A program made the position numbers and the translations under genes. The notes under the pieces were generated by a model. That model was not told where the DNA came from and made no database searches. It saw only the letters and a program-made list of their open reading frames with translations. DNA of 35,148 bases, from positions 132,501 to 167,648 of the forward strand of contig RPFO01000090.1 in assembly GCA_009746045.1 (NCBI GenBank). The letters run 5' to 3'. Origin of the DNA: Mesostigma viride. Taxonomy: Eukaryota > Streptophyta > Mesostigmatophyceae > Mesostigmatales > Mesostigmataceae. The first letter of the stretch is position 1. Every line of letters begins with the position of its first letter. Positions 27,724 through 35,148 of the stretch are shown one piece after another.

Positions 27724-30024
27724 CTAGTGGCCATCCGTCTGATAAGTGCCACGAGAGGCCAGCAGGACCTCCAGGTAGGCCTGGTAGTGGGCCACATCCT
27801 CGACATTGTCATGCCTATCTACAGTGAGGAAAACATCGGCCCACACGCCGTCAGGAAAGAGGCCCAGGAAGGCCCAGTAATACCTATGCTGCGTGAGGAC
27901 GACCTGGCCACGGGCCCAGTCCAGAAAGCCACAGGCAAAGAGGCGAAGGAAAGGCTCTACCGCGATCAAGCAAAGGGCCCGCAGGAGGAGGCGATGGTAC
28001 CGGATCCGAGGGCGCATACCCGTCGGGAAGAACAGGTCCACCAGGGGCTCCACGTTGGACGGCCACAACCGGATGTGCCGAACCTCGCGGGAGCGCCACC
28101 GACGAACACACTGTCGCGACCCGAATGTCTCTAGGTAGTCGCTGGCCCGAGGAGGAGGGTGACCGCGGGAGTCTAGACCCTGGCCCGGGATAGGCGCCGG
28201 ACGACGGGCATCCCACTCAAGGATGGGCTGGAGGACCGTGTGTACGCAGCACCCGGCACCGCAGGAAACTCTACCGTAAGGGCATCCGAAGCCATAATGC
28301 CCAGAGGCGGAGGGTAAGCCCACTGGAACCCACCGTAGGTGTCCAAGTCGTTGTGGCGCCTAGCCCAGCGATACAGAACGCGCCGACCAGGATCTCACCC
28401 TGGAACACAGGATCAGCTAAAATAACCATGTCGAAAGGAGGCCGATCAGTCTCAATGGGTAGGCCACGATCCCGAGGCGCCCGACACACCTGGGAGAACC
28501 CGTAGGACATGGGAGAGATGGCAAGCTCAGCAGAGGCGCGCGGCAGGTCACACTGTCGGCAGGCGAGTGCGGACATACCATACCCAGGAATGGGCGTGTC
28601 GCGCGACTCCGGCGTCGCATGCACCACAGAAGGGGCCCTGTCCCGATCACCCTGGGACAACTCCCGGAGGGAATCGGCAGCGCGGGTGGCACGAGGATCC
28701 TGACCGGTGGACCGAACAACCGCCGCCAAAGACCGCGAGGCCGAAGGGGCAGGGGCCGAAGCAGGGGCCGACGCAGGGGCGGGAGCCGACACCGACGCAG
28801 GTGGCACTGGTACAACAGGAGGTCGCGCCGGACCCGAAGCCAGAGAGGGCCGTGACGGACCCGCCACCGCAGCTGGCGCGCCGGTCTCCGTTGCCGGCGC
28901 ACCCTCAGGCCACATATTGAAAATAGGGCCCGTAGGGACAGGCAGTCCGGCATAAGATTGGTTGCCATCCAAGCTCCAGTCGGGCACCGGATCCTCTGCG
29001 GGGGACCACCCTCCCAAAGCCTGGGATGATCGCCCGTGTCGCTGAAGAAACCCCGCACTGGCTGCGATGGCGCAGCGGGTGGCCCAGAGGAGGGACGGCG
29101 GGCACAGCCGAAGGGACGGAAGACTCGCGTCGCGGCGCGAAACGTCGGTCGCAGGCACAGGGCAACCGGAGGTGTCGGAGCCGCAGCAACCGAAGGGGTA
29201 GGGGGCGCAGGCGAAACCACCGGTGCCGAAACAACCGAAGGGGTAGGGGGCGCGGACACCACAGACACCCCACCTGGCGTGGCCGGAGTCTGCGCTTGGG
29301 CCGCCAGAAGGCCCCGAACGCCGTGGTCAGGGACTGGATCTGAGCCTGCATAGCCGAAACCGTCGCCGAAAGAGGATCAGGCAAACCCAGAGGGGTAGGC
29401 TCCACTGCAACACGCCGGGTCGACCGTGGGGACGACGGGACGGGCGAGGGAGGAGCAGACGCTGAGGAGGAGGGCGCAGCGCTCGAGGCTGAATATTCTG
29501 GAGTATAATGTACCTCGGCTGGGGCGCCCGTAGGGGCAGGACCAAACTGCTAATCCCGCCGACTGATCAGCTATCTCCATGAATTCTACGGCCCGTAGGA
29601 GGTCGCAGGGGTTCTCATCTACCTCTGCATCACCCTCAGCCGGAAGCCAGGGGAACACCTCCCGTAGGCAGGTGCGGCCCACAGGGGTAGAAAGGTAGGA
29701 GAACACTCGGGGCACTGGAGAACCGCAGCTATCTGTTCTAAGGCGGACAGCGGGAACCACACCCTAACAAACAGTGCCCGGTATCGTCGAACCCGTGCAA
29801 AACAAGCTGGTGCGGATCATCAGGGGAAGGGCCGTACCACGTGACCCCAAAGAGGGCAGCCCTGACTAACCCGCATGTTGGGCCTGGAGGGCCGGCTGCA
29901 CCACGCCACCCGGGTAACTGGACCGCGACACCCAGCGGCCCGGAAGGGCCTCGAAATACAGCTCAGGGTCCGGTGGGGGCGGGGACGGCAGCGAGCTCTC
30001 AGCCGGAGGGGTAGGCTCTGACAT
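27724..30024 (-). pseudogene. Coding-like region of unknown function between integrase and 3' LTR
   Basis: It starts with Met at 30024 (MSEPTPPAESSLPSPPPPD) and an in-frame stop comes at 29866. Coding-like text then continues in alternating - strand frames. Examples are LFGVTWYGPSPDDPHQLVLH near 29830, LLRAVEFMEIADQSAGLAVW near 29590, and the heptad-like LSATVSAMQAQIQSLTTAFG near 29350. There is a long Pro/Ala/Val region (28700-29300), then VEPLVDLFFPTGMRPRIRYH and HRYYWAFLGLFPDGVWADVF, ending at 27724. GC-rich and free of stops over long stretches despite several frameshifts. No retroviral-type domain was recognised. A coiled coil, Pro-rich region and globular part would suit a displaced Gag, or it could be an extra ORF in env position (both inference). 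Confidence 0.5.
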
Positions 30025-30100
30025 GACGGCTGCGGAGGGGAGGGGACAACCAACCACCCGTCGACAGCAGACATAACATAAGAGAGGAGAAGGTCTACAA

Positions 30101-31212
30101 CTAGAGCTTATGCAGGGTTTTATACTCCTGCAGCAGGCGACTACACCCATCTAGCTCACTCTCCGTATACCAGACCTTATCTACCTCACTACGAGCATAC
30201 ATCCACTTCACCTTATACTGGCGCTGGGTACCGCGGCCCTTTCTGATATCTCTATGGGCCACGATACCCTCTACCTCATCCTCTACCTCACCAGTATCCG
30301 GATTATGCTCTAAAGGGGCAGGGGCTAATTCTCTACCAGCGAACGTGCTCTGATGATAGAGCTTCAGCTGGCTTCTATGAAAGGTGCGAGAGTGGGTCTG
30401 CCAAGAGGTAGGAATATCTATCTCATACAGGAAATTACCTACTCTAGACAACACACGGAAGGGTCCTAAGAAGGCGGGCCTAAGTTTCACTTTCAGTTCA
30501 GCTTCGAACTTATGAGCGAAGCGGCCAACACGAGGGCCTTCTACTAAGACTAAATCTCCTATTTCTATCTCAGGTGCTCTTCTATCTAATGAGGCACGCA
30601 ACCTAGCAAGGTATTTGGCCTGCGCCCTATGGTACCCTGCAATAGCGTTGTCGTGTGCATTCTTCATCTTATCTAATAACGCCTGCACACCTTCTACAGT
30701 ATCCCGGGACACATCATCCTTGTCCCTTAAAGGACTAGCTAAGAGAGAGGTAGGGGTAAGAGGTTGTCTACCAGTATCTAGGAAGAAGGGCGTATAACCA
30801 TGCGCAGCCTGAGGGCAGTTGTTAAGGGAAAATTCTACCAGACATAGATAATCCTCCCAATCACTCCCAGAGCCATTCACATAATGCCGCAGAGCTTCTT
30901 CCACTACCCTATTCAAACGTTCTACTAAATGAGACGAGGAGGAGTGGTAGGCAGTACCGAATGTGACCTTGGTACCGATAGCAGCGAAGAACTGCTGCCA
31001 AAAATCAGAAGTAAATAACTTATCTTTATCACTAATAAACTGCCTACTCAAACCATGATATCTATATACGTTATTAAGGTATAGGCGTGCGCAATCGCGT
31101 GCGGTGAGTTCTAAGGGACACGGCACGAGATGACACATTCGAGTAAAACGATCTACGAAAACAAGGATCTGGGCGTTACCTCTATCATTCTTCCTAAAAG
31201 GTCCTACAAAAT
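30101..31212 (-). CDS. Ty3-type integrase (core and C terminus) with chromodomain
   Basis: Continues the pol frame after the hAT insertion: DFVGPF, ILVFVDRFTRM, FISDKDKLFTSDFW (second catalytic Asp) and HLVERLNRVVEEAL (catalytic Glu). Then come GYTPFFLDTGRQPLTP and LRPAFLGPFRVLSRVGNFLY. It ends with a chromodomain: VEGIVAHRDI, QYKVKWMY, WYTESELD, LLQEYKTL. The DDE triad is complete with the Asp at the insertion point. Chromodomains in this clade (chromoviruses) steer integration to modified histones. Translation ends at 30101. Apart from the insertion the frame is uninterrupted, so the copy is young. Confidence 0.92.
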
Positions 31213-32522
31213 CCAGGTTGGAAAATACGTGTGCGGGGTATAATACGTGGACTTAAAATACGCGTATTATACGTGGGGGGTATAAAATACGCGGTGGTAA
31301 AATGCGCGACAGTTTTTGTGGTCCAATTGTCAGTCACCCAATTAGCACGCTCCTTGATGATGGTCATGCAGCTATTACAACTGAAATTTGGTGTATATGC
31401 TTATTTATTAACATCTTCCATTTATGCCCTGCATTTATCCTATCTGATTATGATTTGTTAAATGCAGGGGGGAGCATGCTGCAACGGGAATAGTAAGGAT
31501 TCAATTAATTAATTGATTGTAAGGAAAGCCATCCACTATATAATGCATGAGAGGACATAAGACACAACTTCCGAGAAGGAGGGGTGACGTGCCCTCCTTT
31601 GTACTGGATCATGCCGGCCACCATCTGCTTGAAAGAGGCGCTCTCAGCCGCATTGAAGGCAATGCCGTTCTCGATAAAAAATTCGGCAGCCAGCAGCTGG
31701 ACACCTTTCTCGTCGACGGGAACCAGCCATTTGGTGATGCTCAGCTGGCCTTTGCTGGGAACCGACGACAAGTCAGCCGGCGCAGCCCCTCCCATCTCCG
31801 CCATTGCCCTGTTCAAATTGTGCTGCTTCTTGGCGTCTGACTGCTGCGACTTGTTGTTATACATCCTGAGAAACCTGCTCCGGATATTCGGTGGAATTTT
31901 GTCGCAGGGTAACATCCCTTCCCCTGCGATTCCGGCAAAGTGTGCACGGACTCGGAATACGCTGATTGCCCCCGCCCCGTATGAGAACTTCTTGTTGCAA
32001 AATGAGCAGAACTTATTCGACACAAACTGCGTTTTGTTACTAACAGCATCTGTGACTGCTTCTTTCTTCTCGAGAACGAAATCCCATTCTGACAGGCCCT
32101 TTCTTCTTCATGGCTGCAAATCGAAAATGGCTGCACACTGTCGCACAGTCGCACTGGCCTCGTCGTCGCTATATTGCATTACACCGTCAGTAGCACAGCT
32201 GGCATTTGCTGGCACACTGTTATTTATGCGTTATGTACCTAGTCCTAGCTGTCTCCTACCGGCCAAACATTTTGCAAGGCTTGCGCTTTATGAAAAGAAC
32301 TGTACGCATCTACTTCTAGTAGTAAAAATCTCAAATGTGCAGTGCGCCGCGCCCAGAACCTGCATGGGCACCGCGCCAGTGCCCGCTGCCCGCTGGTACC
32401 CCCGAAAAATTCTAAGTCCAAACCGCGTGGTCAGACGTAAAATACGCGTAAAATACGTCGAGGCCCATAATATGCTTTATCCCGCATTTTATCGCAAAAG
32501 TGCGGCGTACAGACCAACCCAG
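31213..32522 (-). mobile_element. Non-autonomous hAT element, 1310 bp, inserted in the Ty3 integrase
   Basis: Flanked by the 8-bp duplication TACAAAAT (31205-31212 and 32523-32530), the size typical of hAT. Ends are short imperfect TIRs: CCAGGTTGG....TACG at 31213 versus CTGGGTTGG....TACG read inward from 32522. Subterminal repeats AAAATACGCG occur near both ends (31256, 31287; 32438, 32448). It encodes only the amino part of a hAT transposase. Removing it with one TSD copy rejoins the integrase frame exactly. Confidence 0.9.
31505..32023 (-). pseudogene. hAT transposase amino fragment (BED-like zinc finger, start of DUF659-like region)
   Basis: 172 codons from Met at 32023. CSFCNKKFSYGAG followed by VRAHFAGIAGEGMLPC resembles the CxxC...H...C BED-type DNA-binding finger. 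After a basic helix (MYNNKSQQSDAKKQ) comes FFIENGIAFNAAESASFKQM and GGHVTPPSRK, the pattern at the start of the DUF659/hAT transposase region. The catalytic RNase H-like core and the hATC dimerisation domain are absent, so the element needs a transposase in trans. Confidence 0.82.
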
Positions 32523-34259
32523 TACAAAATCCATCATAATAGAATCCCAAGGCATGATGGGATCAGGTAAGGTCCTAGGCTCTGCTATCTGTCCTACATT
32601 GTTGGGTTTCATTTCCTGACAAGATTGACAGGTTCTAACATACTCATCTACATCCTTTAAAAGGGAAGGCCAGTAGTAAGAGCGGGCTACTAGGTCCCGT
32701 ACCCGTTTACCACCCTGATGAGCAGCTAAGTCATGCAACTCAAAGAGCAAGGAGGAGCGACAGATAGGCGGGACATAAAGGCGCCATTGAGGGGGAGAAT
32801 CTGCTATCTGCACATATAAAAATCCACCTACAAATTTACAAGGGTGCTTGCCTAATTGTTGGGGATGGGCAGCAATGGCAGCTAATGCCTCCGGCTCAGT
32901 GGCCGTAAATCTACTAATAAGGCGTTCAAGATCAGAGGTAGGCATCGCTACAGAGGTATCCAGAACAGGTTTAAAGAGATCTCCTACCGCCTTGCCAAAG
33001 AGAAGGGGAGGTCCTAGAGGGACTATGTTTTCATAAGACTTTCCCGACCTAGTCGCTATATGGCTAAGCGGTATAGAAATTTTATTTTTCCCCTCCCCCC
33101 CCACCGAGACCACAGGAAGGGCCTCACACGGGAGAGAGAGTCCTACGTGAGAAAGGAGATCAGGCATGCGAACTGCTGTATGAAAGAGGTAGGCATAGGA
33201 TTCATCATCAGGTAGTTCACCATACGGGGTTACACCCATAGTAGTAGGAACTAGAGTAGTATTGAGAACATCAAGGTCCTCGAAAAAGGAGTAATCTGCA
33301 CGACGGGAGAGTGCATCTGGTACTATGTTATCTACACCCTTAACATACTGAAGTTTAAAAGGGGAAAACTGTGCTAAAAACTCCATCCAGCGCGCTTGAC
33401 GAGGGGTGAGGTTGGGTTGTGAGAGAAGATGGGTAAGGGGACGGTGGTCCGTCTGGATAACTAATCTATAAGGATCAAGCTCACAGGGTTCATTCAGGCA
33501 AACATCAAATTGAGCACCTTTAAGAAAGTGCTGCCACGCGTGGCAACAATACACCACAGCTAATAGCTCTTGCTGGTGTACGGGATAGTTACGTTCCGCA
33601 GGAAGCATTGTCCTAGAGATATACTCGATTGGCTGTAAGCCCTGACCCTGATCCTGGAGAAGGACGCCCCCTATAGCTACCTTGCTAGCATCTGTAGCTA
33701 CAACAAAGGGTTTAGTAGTATCCGGTAGGATGAGTACGGGAGGGGAGAGGAGTAGGGATTTTAGACACTGAAAAGCCGACTGACATTCACTACTCCAAAC
33801 AAAGGGGATATCCTTCTTTAATAGATGATTAATAGGAGCTGCTATAGTTGCGAAACGCGGGATAAAACGCCTATAGTAAGAAGCAATTCCTAGAAAACTA
33901 CGTACACCTTTAACGTCGGTAGGGGTAGGCCATTCCTGAATTGACTTAGTCTTGTCAGGGTCGGTAGCAACCCCGGCATCTGACAGGACGTGCCCTAAAA
34001 ATGGGACACTTCTACCAGAGCGAACTTTAGCACGGCGCGCCCATAAAGAATTTTCAGCCATGATTTCTAATACTTTCTTTAAATCACGTAGGTGCGTTTC
34101 AAAATCAGGAGAGTAAATAAGAATATCATCTAAGTAAGCTTGAGCACAAGAACGGTCATGCTCAGATAAAGAAACAGAGGAGAAGGAAGGATCTTTTAAA
34201 TCAGAGGACACTTGAGGAAGGTGAGAATTTCCCATAACAGGTCTAAGCACTTCATTCAT
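32523..34259 (-). CDS. Ty3-type pol: RT (from YLDD), RNase H, integrase zinc finger
   Basis: Starts, in this copy, at LMNEVLRP just before the RT active site YLDDILIYS (residues 42-45 from Met 34259). It continues FLGHVLSDAGV and VRSFLGIASYYRRFIPRFA (RT thumb/connection). RNase H follows: FVVATDASKVAIGGVLLQDQ, ELLAVVYCCHAW, IQTDHRPLTHLL and DALSRR. The HHCC integrase finger (LHDLAAH...TCQSCQ) comes next, and then PWDSIMMDFV where the hAT element enters. The amino half of RT, protease and the usual Gag are missing upstream. The codon before GLMNEV is TAG where CAG (Gln of ATFQ) is expected. About 28 residues (34140-34228) intrude between LRPVMG and the YLDD motif. Confidence 0.92.
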
Positions 34260-35148
34260 TAACCCCTAAATGGTCTGAGATCCTGCCGATAAATCGGCTG
34301 GATCTTCACAATTTTGCAAACCAGATGCCATCCAACCTACCCATATCCAATGGCTGTCCTTGGGGGCCAAGCATGTCCATGAGTTGCCCTTCGGGTTGGT
34401 ATATCACAACCTCACATATATGCAGGGTAGGCCATATATAACTGCCGTCAAAGTCAGGGGGGTCATGACGCGCGTTTTCATTTTTGGTAGAATGTGCATT
34501 TTGAATTATGTTATAAGACCTAGGCACCTACCACTTCAGGGATGATAAAAAATTAGTTCCTGAACAGTTTGAGCCATTGGGGTCATCATTTGGGTGGGTA
34601 TACCAGCAGTTACACTCAGTACAGCCCATAGGGGTACCGTTGGTAAAAAGCAACCAAGGGGGTAGGGGTGGGCATACTACCTACTAATATGGCCACCAAC
34701 CATGCCAAACAATACATTTCCCTTCCACAATGATGGGGAAACATAACTGCATCATCACACTGCCCTTACATGGCACCTATGTGCAGGTGCCACCTTGTCC
34801 ATGCACGTAGGTAACGTGGTACGGATACCCTACGCAAGGCATGCATTCTAGGAGGCAGCCACCAACAAACTAGTGATGTTGAGCCTATTTCAGCCTGCCC
34901 TAGCAAGGATAAACTAGGCCTAAGCTGCTATAGCTTGCCAGGTGATGGCCAGCACACCTGGTGGCAGATGCTGTCAATGGGAAGCTTTTACTCACCAGTT
35001 ACGTGCTTGATGATGCCACAGAGACCAGCCAACTGCCTCACACTCATGCAATATGTGTATGGGAAATGTATAACAAACATATATGGAGGTATTCAAACCC
35101 ATACAGCCTCTAAAACTTATCACCATCACCCTGTGGCAGGTCAACTGA
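34260..35148. other. Unassigned sequence beyond the truncated RT
   Basis: Does not encode the RT amino half expected here, so the Ty3 element is truncated or interrupted close to 34260-34300. GATCC-AGCCGAT and ATCGGC-A-GGATC (about 34281-34306) form an imperfect palindrome at the boundary. A 73-codon - strand frame (34306-34527) has no recognised domain. From 34560 to the end nothing is supported. Confidence 0.45.

Overview
The window reads as nuclear DNA of a eukaryote. It has GT-AG introns in GC-rich genes, APE-type LINE and Ty3/chromodomain retrotransposons, DNA transposon derivatives, and very long tetranucleotide microsatellites. An alga or other protist fits best. No marker fixes the species, and no bacterial operon, rRNA, tRNA or CRISPR array was seen.

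Layout. (1) About 1079-11510, + strand: a nine-exon gene for a membrane-anchored class I cyclic nucleotide phosphodiesterase. Its visible parts are the end of a Cache-like extracellular domain, one transmembrane helix, a linker, and a catalytic domain with every metal-binding and catalytic residue present. All eight introns keep phase. Its 5' exon(s) were not found. (2) 12190-about 20280, - strand: a decayed LINE with ORF1 (RRM-like), endonuclease and reverse transcriptase, interrupted by a piggyBac-like MITE (TTAA, TIRs) and a 445-bp SINE-like retroposon (12-bp TSD). A third inverted-repeat segment lies within the ORF1 interval. (3) 20345-21193: tandem repeats and a hairpin. (4) 21833-23386, - strand: the last exon of a MYND-finger/armadillo-like gene, followed upstream by huge (GGGA)n/(GA)n tracts. 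(5) 24585-26777: tandem repeats, a small possible terminal exon on the - strand, then (ACGC)n and (CCCT)n microsatellites. (6) 26778-34259, - strand: a Ty3-type element with 3' LTR, polypurine tract, a coding-like region of unknown function downstream of pol, integrase plus chromodomain, RNase H and RT. A 1310-bp hAT derivative sits in the integrase core with an 8-bp TSD. (7) 34260-35148: unassigned.

The most unusual observation is in the phosphodiesterase gene. In at least five of eight introns the sequence just downstream of the authentic 5' splice site carries degenerate tandem copies of the preceding exon's 3' end and/or the splice donor. This repeats at unrelated exons, so it looks like a recurring process (tandem duplication across exon-intron junctions) that creates decoy or alternative donors. 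The insertions at 13918, 16283 and 31213 are defined well enough that removing them with one TSD copy restores the interrupted host reading frame at each joint, although the LINE keeps frameshifts elsewhere.
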